Source of the DNA: Streptomyces sp. SAI-127
GTDB taxonomy: Bacteria; Actinomycetota; Actinomycetes; Streptomycetales; Streptomycetaceae
DNA: 64,000 nucleotides
Reading direction: 5' to 3'
Assembly: GCF_029894425.1 (NCBI RefSeq)
Contig: NZ_JARXYJ010000001.1
Location: 7,398,501 to 7,462,500, forward strand
Shown: one piece after another, positions 47,113 to 55,873 of the stretch
Layout of the letters: each line of letters starts with the position of its first letter
Numbering within the stretch: position 1 is the first letter of the stretch
Position numbers and translations under genes: made by a program
The notes under the pieces: model-generated
The model's database searches: none
The model's input: the letters and a program-made list of their open reading frames with translations, nothing else
Told to the model about the DNA's origin: nothing

Positions 47113-47307
47113 TCACGACGAAGCTTCCCCCGCCGCTTCCCCCTCCCGCTTCTCCTGGAGTTTCCGCAACAGCTCACGCTTGTACGCCTGCGGGTCCCGC
47201 GCGCCGCCGATCCGGCCGTCGCCGTCGCCGCCGCGCAGGGCCTTGCGGCCGATGTTGCTGCGCGTGCCGCCGACTCCGAGCATGCCGCCCGATCCACCTC
47301 GTGTCAT
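47113..47307 (-). CDS. Small conserved protein (DUF6243-like)
   Basis: A 64-residue basic protein (MTRGGSGGMLGVGGTRSNIG, then RKALRGGDGDGRIGGARDPQ, then AYKRELLRKLQEKREGEAAG) has a Gly-rich start and an amphipathic C-terminal helix. I recall near-identical small Streptomyces proteins as DUF6243. Function is unknown. GGGAGCAGG lies upstream of the ATG. Confidence 0.75.
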   Translation of the reverse strand: MTRGGSGGMLGVGGTRSNIGRKALRGGDGDGRIGGARDPQAYKRELLRKLQEKREGEAAGEASS

Positions 47308-47413
47308 GACCTGCTCCCTCACTCATCCGGTTCATGACGAGACGTCTCGTCTCGCTCAACGCATCCACTCTCCGGCGAGACGCACCGTCTTGTCAACCTG
47401 GTAAGTTCGCCCC

Positions 47414-48046
47414 ATGGCCACCCATACCTCCAAGCAGCCCGCCGCCCCCGACACCACCCGACGCAGCGAGAAGTCCCGCCGCGCCATCTACGACGCCGCC
47501 CTCGACCTCGTCGCCGAGGTCGGCTACCCCAAGACCACGATCGAGGGAATCGCCGCCCGCGCCGGTGTCGGCAAGCAGACGATCTACCGCTGGTGGTCGT
47601 CGAAGGCGGAGGTGCTGATGGAGGCCTTCCTCGACCTGAGCGACCAGGCGGCACGGGAGGCCGGTCCCGAGGCGACGTACACCATTCCGGACACCGGTGA
47701 TCTCGCCGCCGACCTCAAGGCCGTACTGCGGCTCACCGTCGACCAGCTCAAGGACCCCCGCTTCGAGGCCCCCTCCCGCGCCCTGGCCGCCGAGGGCGTC
47801 GTCAACGAGCAGGTCGGCCGGGCCTTCATGGCCAAGCTCCTCGAACCGTCGCTCCAGCTCTACGTCGACCGGGTGCGCGCCGCCCAGGAGGCCGGCCAGG
47901 TGCGCCCCGACGTCGACCCGCGCATCGCCCTCGAACTCTGGGTCTCCCCCCTCGCCCAGCGCTGGCTCCAGTACACCGGCCCGATCACCTACGACTACAC
48001 CGACACCCTCGTCGACTACGCCCTCCACGGCATCGCACCCCGCTGA
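47414..48046 (+). CDS. TetR-family transcriptional regulator
   Basis: A 210-residue protein with an N-terminal helix-turn-helix: IYDAALDLVAEVGYPKTTIE, then GIAARAGVGKQTIYRWWSSK. The C-terminal ligand domain is of the TetR_C_11-like type (VNEQVGRAFMAKLLEPSLQL, ALELWVSPLAQRWLQYTGPI). It is divergent from the small DUF6243-like gene across about 105 bases; the target is unknown. Confidence 0.92.
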   Translation: MATHTSKQPAAPDTTRRSEKSRRAIYDAALDLVAEVGYPKTTIEGIAARAGVGKQTIYRWWSSKAEVLMEAFLDLSDQAAREAGPEATYTIPDTGDLAADLKAVLRLTVDQLKDPRFEAPSRALAAEGVVNEQVGRAFMAKLLEPSLQLYVDRVRAAQEAGQVRPDVDPRIALELWVSPLAQRWLQYTGPITYDYTDTLVDYALHGIAPR

Positions 48047-48158
48047 GCCGCCCGCGAGACGCTCACTCACGCTCAAATCCGCTCAGGGCCCCCCGGAGCG
48101 GAAGAAGGTGGGACCATAAGGCATGCTGTTCCGCACGACAGCGAGGCGAGGGTGATAG

Positions 48159-48896
48159 ATGAGCGCGGAGTCGGGGGGCCTGACCGGCCTGCAGGGCAAA
48201 CTCTCCCAATGGCTGCGCGGACGCCGGCCGAAGGAGGCCGACGCCGGGGACGAAGGCGGTCGTGAGGCCCTGCTGCTGGCCGCTGCCTCAGCGGGACTCC
48301 CGCTCGCGCCCGCCGCGCATCCCGCCCCCGGGTACCGGTGTTCCTGTGACCGGGTCGGATGTCCCACGCCCGCCCGCCATCCCGTGTCCTTCGCCTGGCA
48401 GACCCAGTCGACCACCGACCGCGCGCAGATCGAGCGCTGGGCCCGGCACCAGCCGCAGGCCAACTTCATCACCGCGACCGGCATGGTCCACGACGTCCTC
48501 GACGTCCCCCTGGAGGCCGGGCGGGAAGCGCTGGAGCGGCTCCTCGACTCCGGGATCGAAGTCGGACCCGTCGCCGAGAGCGACGACGGCCGGCTCCTGT
48601 TCTTCACCCTCACCCGCGGCACCCCCGAGGAGGAGGACGAGTGGTGGCCGTGCGAACTGGACTGCCACCCCGAGACGGCGGACGAACACCCCGGCCTGCG
48701 CTGGCACTGCCGGGGCTCCTACGTCCTCGTACCGCCCGCCCGGCTGCCCGGCGACCAGACCGTGCACTGGGTCCGCGGCCCCGAACACCCGCTGCCCGAC
48801 CCGCTGAGCCTCCTGGAAGTCCTCACCGACGCCTGCTCCCGCTACGTCGGCGAGGAGCCGGACCACGAGAACGCGGCCTGGCCCCTGCGCCGGTAG
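48159..48896 (+). CDS. Bifunctional primase/polymerase (Prim-Pol)-like protein, probably degenerate
   Basis: A 245-residue protein has the Prim-Pol N-terminal landmarks of Streptomyces homologues: GLPLAPAAHPAPGYRCSCDR, GCPTPARHPVSFAWQTQSTT, WARHQPQANFITATGMVHDV and CRGSYVLVPPARLPG. Active enzymes carry two Asp in the D-x-D metal motif; here the corresponding phrase is HDVLDVPLEAG, so catalytic competence is unclear. It lacks any helicase domain. Likely housekeeping or a regulator of genome maintenance. Confidence 0.75.
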   Translation: MSAESGGLTGLQGKLSQWLRGRRPKEADAGDEGGREALLLAAASAGLPLAPAAHPAPGYRCSCDRVGCPTPARHPVSFAWQTQSTTDRAQIERWARHQPQANFITATGMVHDVLDVPLEAGREALERLLDSGIEVGPVAESDDGRLLFFTLTRGTPEEEDEWWPCELDCHPETADEHPGLRWHCRGSYVLVPPARLPGDQTVHWVRGPEHPLPDPLSLLEVLTDACSRYVGEEPDHENAAWPLRR

Positions 48897-48911
48897 CGAG
48901 CGGGCCGTTCT

Positions 48912-49910
48912 CTACGAACCCTTCGCGGACGTCAGTCCCTGGATCCGGCCGAGCACGGTGACCTGCTGCTCGCCCGCGCCCTTCGGCGGGTCGACGGCCA
49001 CCGAGTTCGAGACGATCTCCATCGTCAGGGACTGCTTGATCTCGCCGGTCGTCAGGGCCTGCACGTCATCGGTGGTGGGGATCGAGGTGCCCGGGGCGGC
49101 CGTCTGCTTCGTGTAGAGGTGCGTGGCGAAGAACACCAGCGCCCCGCCGTCCGTCGTGCGCAGGGCCAGCGGTGCGTAGTCGCCGCTCGTCATCGGTTCG
49201 TCGATGTACTGGGTGACCAGGCCCGGCCGCTTGCCGTCCTTCTCGCGCGCCGCACGCCACGTGCTGGTGTACGCGCCGTCCGCGAAGGCGTCGCCGCCGC
49301 TCTTGAGGTAGGTCGCGTACTCCTGGCCCACCTCGCCGGGCGGAACGGCCAGTTCGGCCGAGTTCACCGGCACGGCCTCGGCCCAGCCGTCCGCGTCCTT
49401 CTTGAACTCCGGCACCTTGCCCTCGGCCACCAGCGTCAGATACGCCACCTGGAACGGCTCGCCCAGCCCGTTGCGGGTGAACACGAGCAGCCAGCGCGCG
49501 GTGCCGCCCTTGTTCGCGGCCGCGTCGGCGACGAACCAGCGCGGCCAGCCCGCCTTCTTCGGGATGGTGTACGTCACGTCCGACAGCTTCAGCGGCGTGT
49601 GCGTGGCGTTGCCGCTCGGGCTGTTGGCCTTGCCGGCCTTCAGCCGCGCCGCGTCGATGGCGCCGAGCGCCCCGGTGACGTGGGCGGCGTCCAGCGAACT
49701 GTCGTACGCCTTGTCCGCCGCGTTGTACGCGTTCGTGAACTGCTGGAGCGCCTTGGCGGCCTCCGCCTTCGTGGTCGCGGGAAGCACCTCCCGCTCGCCG
49801 TGCACCACCATGCATCCGCTCGCCGTCAACGACAAAGCGGTCACAGAGGCTGCTATCAGTGCGCTCCGGTCAAGCCTGCGGAGCCTTTGAGGGCCGCGAT
49901 CCCTGCTCAT
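48912..49910 (-). CDS. Lipoprotein, last gene of the iron-uptake operon
   Basis: A 332-residue lipoprotein has the signal peptide RSALIAASVTALSLTASGCM with a lipobox Cys near 33. The mature part (AAKALQQFTNAYNAADKAYD, VTYTIPKKAGWPRWFVADAA, NKGGTARWLLVFTRNGLGEP) is conserved among actinobacterial lipoproteins of unknown function. Its start overlaps the efeU 3' end by 41 bases, so it is translationally coupled to iron transport and may assist it. Confidence 0.8.
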   Translation of the reverse strand: MSRDRGPQRLRRLDRSALIAASVTALSLTASGCMVVHGEREVLPATTKAEAAKALQQFTNAYNAADKAYDSSLDAAHVTGALGAIDAARLKAGKANSPSGNATHTPLKLSDVTYTIPKKAGWPRWFVADAAANKGGTARWLLVFTRNGLGEPFQVAYLTLVAEGKVPEFKKDADGWAEAVPVNSAELAVPPGEVGQEYATYLKSGGDAFADGAYTSTWRAAREKDGKRPGLVTQYIDEPMTSGDYAPLALRTTDGGALVFFATHLYTKQTAAPGTSIPTTDDVQALTTGEIKQSLTMEIVSNSVAVDPPKGAGEQQVTVLGRIQGLTSAKGS

Positions 49911-50742
49911 CAGGTGCCTTCACCTTCCCCTTCCCGGAGGCGAACCCTACCGGGGCGAGGAAGAGCGCGAGCGTCGGGATCAAGTACAGCAGCCACACCG
50001 TGACCTGAAGGACGGTCGGGTCCGGCTGGAAGTTGAACACGCCCTTGAGGAGCGTGCCGTACCAGCTGTCCGGAGGGATGGTCCCGGTGATGTCGAAGGC
50101 CTTGTCGGTCAGCCCCGGCAGCCAGTCGGCCTCCTGGAGGTCGTGGAAGCCGTACGCCAGCACGCCCGCCGCCACCACGACCAGCATGCCGCCGGTCCAG
50201 GTGAAGAACCTGGCGAGGTTGATGCGCACCGCTCCCCGGTAGAACAGCCAGCCGAGGAACACCGCCGTCGCGATGCCCAGGCCGACGCCGACCAGCGGAC
50301 GCGGGGTGCCGTCGCTCGCCGCGTGCACCGACGCCCATACGAACAGGGCGGTCTCCAGGCCCTCCCGGCCGACGGCCAGGAACGCCGTGGCGACCAGGGC
50401 GCCCGTGCCCATCTGAAGGGCGGCGTCCAGCTTGCCGTGCAGCTCGGACTTCAGGTGCCGGGCGGTGCGCCGCATCCAGAAGACCATCCACGTCACCAGG
50501 CCGACCGCGAGGATCGACAGGGAGCCGCCGAGCGCCTCCTGCGCCTCGAACGTCAGCTCCTGCGAGCCGAATTCGAGCGCGCACCCGAAACCGAGGGCGA
50601 GCGCGACCGCGACGCCGATGCCGATCCAGATGGGCCGCAGGGCGTCCCGGCGGTCCGTCTTCACCAGGTAGGCGATGAGGATGCAGACGACCAGGCTGGC
50701 TTCCAGACCCTCGCGCAGACCGATCAGGTAGTTGGAGAACAC
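49870..50742 (-). CDS. efeU: EfeU/FTR1-family iron permease
   Basis: A 290-residue membrane protein with about seven segments. It has two REGLE motifs (GLREGLEASLVVCILIAYLV near residues 8-20; VGREGLETALFVWASV near 125) that conduct ferric iron. The long basic C-terminal tail (GKGKVKAPDEQGSRPSKAPQ) is cytoplasmic. It lies 3 bases after efeB. Confidence 0.93.
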   Translation of the reverse strand: MFSNYLIGLREGLEASLVVCILIAYLVKTDRRDALRPIWIGIGVAVALALGFGCALEFGSQELTFEAQEALGGSLSILAVGLVTWMVFWMRRTARHLKSELHGKLDAALQMGTGALVATAFLAVGREGLETALFVWASVHAASDGTPRPLVGVGLGIATAVFLGWLFYRGAVRINLARFFTWTGGMLVVVAAGVLAYGFHDLQEADWLPGLTDKAFDITGTIPPDSWYGTLLKGVFNFQPDPTVLQVTVWLLYLIPTLALFLAPVGFASGKGKVKAPDEQGSRPSKAPQA

Positions 50743-50745
50743 GGG

Positions 50746-52005
50746 TCAGCCCTCCTTGGAGAACAGCGTGCTGCCCCACCAGTCGTCCTTGTCACGGACG
50801 CCGGGCGGGACGGCGAAGACCGCCGAACCCACGTGCTGGATGTACTCGTTGAGCGCGTCGGTGGCCAGCTGACGCTGGATCCGGATGAAGCCCTCGCGGA
50901 CGTCCTTCTGGTAGGCGAGGAAGAACAGGCCCGCCTCCAGCCGGCCGAGTCCGTCCGTGCCGTCGGTGAAGGAGTAGCCGCGGCGCAGGATCGTCGCCCC
51001 GTGGTTGGAGTCGGGATGCGCGAGCCGGACGTGCGCGTCGGGCTTCATCGCCGGCAGGAACGGCTTGTCGCGCTCCTTCGCCTTGCCGACCGGGGCGCCC
51101 TCGCCCTTGTCCCGGCCGATGATGTCCTCCTGCTCCTGCAGCGAGGTGCGGTCCCAGGTCTCGATGTGCATACGGATACGACGGGCCACGAGATAGGAGC
51201 CGCCGTTCATCCACGGGGCGTCCTTGGCCTCCTTCGCGGAGTCCACCCACACGAACTTCTTCAGCCGGTCCGTCTCCGTGCCCGCGATGTTGCGGGTGCC
51301 GTCCTTGAAACCCAGCAGGTTGCGCGGGGTCTGCGCGTCGGGTGTCGTCGAGGACGTCTTGCCGAAGCCGAGCTGCGACCACTTGATGACGACCTTGCCG
51401 AAGCCGATCCGGGCGAGGTTGCGGATCGCGTGCACGGCGACCTGCGGGTCGTCCGCGCAGGCCTGGACGCACAGGTCGCCGCCGCTGCGGTTCTTGTCGA
51501 GGTTGTCCCCGGCGAACTGGGGGAGGTCGACGAGCGCCTCGGGGCGCCGGTCGGCCAGGTCGAACTTCTCGAAGAGGGAGGGCCCGAAGCCGATCGTCAG
51601 CGTCAGCCGCGAGGGCTTGAGCCCGAGCGCCTCCCCGGTGTCGTCCGGCGGCGCCTCGGCGAGCCCGCCGTACGCCCCTTCCCCGACCGCCTTCCCCGCG
51701 GTCATGGCCCGCGCGGCCGCCGTCCAGTCCTTGAGCATCTGCACGAACTCGGCGCGGTCCTCGGTCGTCACGTCGAACGCGGCGAAGTGCAGCCGGTCCT
51801 GCACGGGGGTCGCGATGCCCGCCTGGTGGGCCCCGTGGAACTCGACGGCGGCACCGGCCTCGGCCGCGGTCGGTTCGATGTCGTCGCCGGTCCGGGTCAT
51901 CGCGACCGCGCCGCCGGCAGCGGCGGCACCGAGCGCGAGCCCGGCCCCGCCCCAGCCGATCAGCGCACGGCGCGAGGGAGCCGGGTCCTTTGCTGCGTCG
52001 GTCAT
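50746..52005 (-). CDS. efeB: EfeB deferrochelatase/DyP-type peroxidase (Tat-exported)
   Basis: A 419-residue haem protein has a Tat signal (SRRALIGWGGAGLALGAAAA). It carries the DyP motif GFKDGTRNIAGTE (GxxDG), the distal Asp, and a late haem-ligand His region. It oxidises ferrous iron or releases iron from haem outside the membrane, feeding EfeU. Confidence 0.94.
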   Translation of the reverse strand: MTDAAKDPAPSRRALIGWGGAGLALGAAAAGGAVAMTRTGDDIEPTAAEAGAAVEFHGAHQAGIATPVQDRLHFAAFDVTTEDRAEFVQMLKDWTAAARAMTAGKAVGEGAYGGLAEAPPDDTGEALGLKPSRLTLTIGFGPSLFEKFDLADRRPEALVDLPQFAGDNLDKNRSGGDLCVQACADDPQVAVHAIRNLARIGFGKVVIKWSQLGFGKTSSTTPDAQTPRNLLGFKDGTRNIAGTETDRLKKFVWVDSAKEAKDAPWMNGGSYLVARRIRMHIETWDRTSLQEQEDIIGRDKGEGAPVGKAKERDKPFLPAMKPDAHVRLAHPDSNHGATILRRGYSFTDGTDGLGRLEAGLFFLAYQKDVREGFIRIQRQLATDALNEYIQHVGSAVFAVPPGVRDKDDWWGSTLFSKEG

Positions 52006-52015
52006 GATCCCCGCC

Positions 52016-53161
52016 TCAGGAAGACTTGGTGACGACGGCTGCGGCGAGCTTGGACAGCGGCTCCGCGAGCGCGTTCACACCGTCGGACAGCTGCTTGCGA
52101 TCGCCGTCACCGACCTTGTCGTACGAGGTGAAGTCGTAGGACGTCTTGTCGGCGCGGTACTTGTCCAGCAGCGTGTTCAGCGCGGCGAACTGCTTGTCGA
52201 GCTCGGTGACCAGGGCCGCGTTGTTCTCCTGGGCGACCGGCTTCAGCAGCGCGTACGACTTCTCGGCGCCCTCGACGTTGGCCTTGAAGTCGACGAGGTC
52301 GGTGTGCGAGTAGCGCTCCTCCTCGCCGGTGACCTTGCCGGTGGCGACCTCGTCCAGGAGTTCCTTGGCGCCGTTGGCCATCGAGGTCGGGGTGATGTCC
52401 GCCTTGCCGACCCGGTTCTGCCAGTCGGTGAGGTCGGTGATCAGCTGGTCGGCGAGGGTCTTGTCCTCGGCGGTGATCTTCTTGTCCTGCCAGAGGGACT
52501 TCTCGAGCCGGTGCCAGCCGGTCCACTTCTGCCCGCCCTCCAGCCCGTCGGCCCGCACATCGACCTTCGGGTCGATGTCCCCGAAGGACTCGGCGACCGG
52601 CTCGGTGCGCTCCCAGCCGATCCGGGAGGGGGCGTAGGCCTTCTTGGCGGCCTCGAGGTCGCCGGCCTTGACCGCGGCGGCGAAGGTCTTCGCGAGCGGC
52701 AGGGTGGCGTCGGCCTGCTCCTGCGCGTACTTGCGGTACGCGGCGACCGCCGCGTCGAGGCGCGGGTCGCGCTTGGCCACGGTCCCGCCGGTGGCCTTGA
52801 CCTCCTGCCGGATGCCGTCGCCCTTCATACCGGGCTTGCAGGCGATCGTGTAGGCGCCGGCCTTCACCTCGGCGGTGACCTTCTGCTTGGTGCCGGGGCC
52901 GATGTTCTCGCGCTCGGTGACGATCCGGTCGTCCGGGAACAGGACGTAGACCTCGGTGACCTTGGAGCCCTTGTTCTCGATGGCGAGCTCCACGTGCCCG
53001 GCCGGGAACTCCTTCTTGGAGACCTCGCACTTGCTGTCGGTGGCGGTCACGTCGATGACACGGTCGCTGTCGCCCGAGCTTCCCTTCTCCGTGCACCCCG
53101 TGACGGCGGTCAGGGCCGCCACGGCGGTGAAGGTGAGGACGGACAGTCTGGCGGCACGCAT
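52016..53161 (-). CDS. efeO: EfeO periplasmic iron-binding protein (cupredoxin plus M75)
   Basis: A 381-residue lipoprotein (Cys near 23 in AVTGCTEKGSSG). A cupredoxin-like domain (about 33-125: VTATDSKCEVSKKEFPAGHV, AYTIACKPGMKGDGI) is followed by an all-helical M75 domain with the H-x-x-E motif in GWHRLEKSLW and KSYALLKPVAQENN. It captures iron for EfeU/EfeB. It is the first gene of the operon, preceded by an iron box. Confidence 0.94.
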   Translation of the reverse strand: MRAARLSVLTFTAVAALTAVTGCTEKGSSGDSDRVIDVTATDSKCEVSKKEFPAGHVELAIENKGSKVTEVYVLFPDDRIVTERENIGPGTKQKVTAEVKAGAYTIACKPGMKGDGIRQEVKATGGTVAKRDPRLDAAVAAYRKYAQEQADATLPLAKTFAAAVKAGDLEAAKKAYAPSRIGWERTEPVAESFGDIDPKVDVRADGLEGGQKWTGWHRLEKSLWQDKKITAEDKTLADQLITDLTDWQNRVGKADITPTSMANGAKELLDEVATGKVTGEEERYSHTDLVDFKANVEGAEKSYALLKPVAQENNAALVTELDKQFAALNTLLDKYRADKTSYDFTSYDKVGDGDRKQLSDGVNALAEPLSKLAAAVVTKSS

Positions 53162-53178
53162 ACGAGCTCCTGAGGGTT

Positions 53179-53197
53179 GGTGAGGCTCGCCTAACTT
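53179..53197. promoter_or_regulatory. DmdR/IdeR-type iron box upstream of efeO
   Basis: GGTGAGGCTCGCCTAACTT reads AGTTAGGCGAGCCTCACC on the other strand and matches the actinobacterial iron-box form TTAGG-TTAGGC-CTAA. It lies 17 bases before the efeO start, as expected for repression of iron uptake when iron is plentiful. Confidence 0.75.
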
Positions 53198-53317
53198 ATC
53201 TGAGGCTTATCTATCTATGGCGCAAAATAGCCGTCAAGTAAAGGTCAAAGGAGATTCAAAGGTTCCGCTCCGGAGTCAGTGGACGTGCGGTGCCCGGGCG
53301 GATGCTTCAATTCCCCC

Positions 53318-53962
53318 GTGAGTGACTACGACGTGCTGCGCGTCTTCTGCGCGCCGAACGGCGGCTACGGCAATGAGCTGGGCGTCGTCCGTGAGGGGTC
53401 CGTGATGCCGGACCGGGACGAGCGGCAGGCGTTCGCCGCCAAGCTCGGGTTCAGCGAGACCGTTTTCGTCGATGATCCCGAGCGAGGGGTCATCGACATC
53501 TACACGCCCTCCGTGCGGCTGGCCTTCGCCGGATACCCCTGCGTCGGGGCGGCCTGGTTGCTCGACGTGCCCGAACTCGTCACGCCCGCCGGGGTCGTCG
53601 GCACCCGGCTCGACGGGGAGTTCAGCTGGATCGAGGCGCGGGCCGAATGGGCGGCGCCGCGCGCCTTCCGCCAGTACGGCACCGCAGCCGAGGTGGACGA
53701 TCTTGCCGTTCCGGCGGCAGGGGAGTGGATCTACGCCTGGGCGTGGGAGGACGAGGCCGCCGGACGGATCCGGGCCCGTGGATTCCCCGGCCGGGGCGAC
53801 GGTGTCGAGGAGGACGAGGCCACCGGAGCCGCGGCTCTCCAGCTCACCGCCGAACTGGGCCGGGCCCTGAACATCGTCCAGGGCGCCGGCTCCCAGATCC
53901 TCACGGCTCCGCAGCCGGGGGGATGGGTGGAAGTGGGAGGCCGGGTCTTCCTGGAGCGCTGA
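53318..53962 (+). CDS. PhzF-like isomerase/epimerase family protein
   Basis: A 214-residue protein from GTG 53318 (SDYDVLRVFCAPNGGYGNEL then GVVREGSVMPDR) has the start of a PhzF/DAP-epimerase-fold protein (FCAPNGGYGNELGVV, GFSETVFV, FAGYPCVGAAWLL with the catalytic Gly/Cys region, and EDEATGAAALQLTA). It is shorter than usual (PhzF about 280). Substrate unknown. There is no strong ribosome-binding site. It converges on the heme oxygenase gene. Confidence 0.8.
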   Translation: MSDYDVLRVFCAPNGGYGNELGVVREGSVMPDRDERQAFAAKLGFSETVFVDDPERGVIDIYTPSVRLAFAGYPCVGAAWLLDVPELVTPAGVVGTRLDGEFSWIEARAEWAAPRAFRQYGTAAEVDDLAVPAAGEWIYAWAWEDEAAGRIRARGFPGRGDGVEEDEATGAAALQLTAELGRALNIVQGAGSQILTAPQPGGWVEVGGRVFLER

Positions 53963-53965
53963 GGC

Positions 53966-54613
53966 TCACGCCGACAGGGGGAACTCCTCGCCCAGGGCCC
54001 GGAACACCCCGGTGTTCAGCGCGAACGCCCTCTTGCACTCCGCCACGATCCGCTGCTTCTCCAGATCGTCCGCGTCCACCGCGTCCAGCAGCTCCCGGTA
54101 ACCCCGCTTGAAGGCGGCGGGGTTGGAGATCTCCTCGAAGACGTAGAAGCGCACCCCGTCGCCCTTCTTCTCGAAGCCCCAGGTCTTCTCCGCCTTGTCG
54201 CGGATGATCTGGCCGCCGGAGAGATCGCCCAGGTAGCGCGTGTAGTGGTGCGCGATGTATCCGGCCGGCCAGGACTCCGCACAGGCGCGCACCCGGTCCG
54301 CGTACACCTGCGTGGCGGTCAGCGCGGACAGACCGGACCGCCACTCCGGGCCCCTCAGATGCGTCAGGTCCCGCTCCAGCGCCCGCAGCCGGAACAGCTC
54401 GGGCCGTATGAAGGCGCCCGCCACCGGGTCCGACGCCAGCTTCTCGGCCCCCGTCTCCAACGCCTCGTAGGCGAACCACAGTTGCTCGGTGTAGCGCGCG
54501 TACGCGTCGACGCCGAGCCGGCCGCCGAGCAGGTCGCTCATGAACGTCGAGGTCTCCGCCTCCACGTGCTGCTCGTGGGACGCGGTGCGGATGAGTGTCG
54601 AGAACGAGTCCAT
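53966..54613 (-). CDS. Heme oxygenase (biliverdin-producing)
   Basis: A 215-residue helical protein. The proximal haem His lies in TLIRTASHEQHVEAET, the distal glycine-rich helix is YLGDLSGGQIIRDKA, and IAHHYTRYLGDL is conserved in bacterial HmuO-type enzymes. It opens haem to release Fe2+, CO and biliverdin. Iron repression is indicated by the iron box upstream. Confidence 0.94.
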   Translation of the reverse strand: MDSFSTLIRTASHEQHVEAETSTFMSDLLGGRLGVDAYARYTEQLWFAYEALETGAEKLASDPVAGAFIRPELFRLRALERDLTHLRGPEWRSGLSALTATQVYADRVRACAESWPAGYIAHHYTRYLGDLSGGQIIRDKAEKTWGFEKKGDGVRFYVFEEISNPAAFKRGYRELLDAVDADDLEKQRIVAECKRAFALNTGVFRALGEEFPLSA

Positions 54614-54628
54614 GGGGCAGATTTTCTC

Positions 54629-54647
54629 TGGTTAGGGTTACCTAAGT
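54629..54647. promoter_or_regulatory. DmdR/IdeR-type iron box upstream of heme oxygenase
   Basis: TGGTTAGGGTTACCTAAGT contains the near-palindrome TTAGG-GTTA-CCTAA, 16 bases before the heme oxygenase start. It is a closer match to the iron-box consensus than the efeO site. Confidence 0.85.
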
Positions 54648-54691
54648 CAATGCTTTTGCCGACGCACTGTCGGTAAAAGTGTCCAACAAAA

Positions 54692-54717
54692 GACCCGCCC
54701 CCGCAGGGGGACGGGTC
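54692..54717 (-). terminator. Rho-independent terminator after map
   Basis: GACCCGCCCCC (54692-54702) pairs with GGGGGACGGGTC (54706-54717, one bulged A). On the minus strand the stem is followed by TCTTTTGTT, the T-run of a classical terminator for map. Confidence 0.88.
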
Positions 54718-54726
54718 CAGGACGTA

Positions 54727-55584
54727 CTACGGCAGCGTCAGGATCTCCGCCCCCGTCTCCGTCACCACCAGCGTGTGCTCGAACTGCGCCGTCCGCTTCC
54801 GGTCCTTCGTGACGACCGTCCACCCGTCGTCCCACATGTCGTACTCGTGCGTCCCGAGCGTCAGCATCGGCTCGATCGTGAACGTCATGCCGGGCTGGAT
54901 GACCGTCGTCGCGTGCGGGCTGTCGTAGTGCGGGATGATCAGGCCGCTGTGGAAGGAGGAGTTGATGCCGTGGCCCGTGAAGTCACGGACGACTCCGTAG
55001 CCGAAGCGCTTGGCGTACGACTCGATGACCCGGCCGATGATGTTGATCTGACGGCCCGGCCTGACCGCCTTGATCGCGCGGGCCAGGGACTCCCGGGTGC
55101 GCTCGACCAGCAGCCGGCTCTCCTCGTCGACGTCACCCACCAGGTACGTCGCGTTGTTGTCGCCGTGCACCCCGCCGATGTACGCCGTCACGTCGAGGTT
55201 GATGATGTCGCCGTCCCGGAGCACGGTGGAGTCCGGAATGCCGTGGCAGATCACCTCGTTGAGGCTGGTGCACAGGGACTTCGGGAAGCCCCGGTAGCCG
55301 AGCGTCGACGGGTAGGCGCCGTGGTCGCACATGTACTCGTGCGCCACCTTGTCCAGTGCGTCGGTGGTCACCCCGGGGGCGATCAGCTTCGCCGCCTCTT
55401 CCATCGCCCGGGCCGCGATACGGCCGGCGACCCGCATCGCCTCGACGGTCTCCGGAGTCTGCACCTCCGGACCCTTGTACGGCGTCGGCGCGGGCTTGCC
55501 GACGTACTCGGGGCGACGGATGTTTCCGGGCACGGAACGGATGGGGGAGAGTTCCCCGGGCACGAGCAGCGACTGGCCAGACAT
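54727..55584 (-). CDS. map: Type I methionine aminopeptidase
   Basis: A 285-residue enzyme. It has the metal ligands in [20 protein letters not shown] (two Asp), [11 protein letters not shown] (His), FTIEPML (Glu) and [11 protein letters not shown] (Glu). An N-terminal extension ([20 protein letters not shown]) is typical of actinobacterial MetAP. It removes N-terminal Met. I placed the start at [11 protein letters not shown] (55584). Confidence 0.96.
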   Translation of the reverse strand: MSGQSLLVPGELSPIRSVPGNIRRPEYVGKPAPTPYKGPEVQTPETVEAMRVAGRIAARAMEEAAKLIAPGVTTDALDKVAHEYMCDHGAYPSTLGYRGFPKSLCTSLNEVICHGIPDSTVLRDGDIINLDVTAYIGGVHGDNNATYLVGDVDEESRLLVERTRESLARAIKAVRPGRQINIIGRVIESYAKRFGYGVVRDFTGHGINSSFHSGLIIPHYDSPHATTVIQPGMTFTIEPMLTLGTHEYDMWDDGWTVVTKDRKRTAQFEHTLVVTETGAEILTLP

Positions 55585-55642
55585 GCCGACGAGTCTATCC
55601 AGCGCCGTTGGGGGAACATGTCGGTGGCGAGAGGAGCAGGTC

Positions 55643-55873
55643 ATGCCCTTGTTCAAGAAGCGCGCGGGCGGCAAGCCGGGCGAGTGGTACTACTGCCTGG
55701 AGCACAAGAAGGTCGAGGAAGGGCCCCAGTGCCCGGCCAAGGACCGGTTCGGGCCCTACGCGAGCCGCAAGGAGGCCGAGCAGGCGATGGAGACGGCCCG
55801 CGAGCGCAACCTCGAGTGGGAGAACGACCCCAAGTGGCACGACTCTCCGGCGGGAAGCCGGGAGGACGACTGA
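55643..55873 (+). CDS. Small conserved actinobacterial protein
   Basis: A 76-residue protein ([20 protein letters not shown], then [20 protein letters not shown], then [20 protein letters not shown]) has a Cys pair in CLEH and PQC and a SPOR-like [16 protein letters not shown] helix. GAGGAGCAGG precedes the ATG. Divergent from map across 58 bases. Function unknown; the Cys/His pattern may bind metal. Confidence 0.8.
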   Translation: MPLFKKRAGGKPGEWYYCLEHKKVEEGPQCPAKDRFGPYASRKEAEQAMETARERNLEWENDPKWHDSPAGSREDD

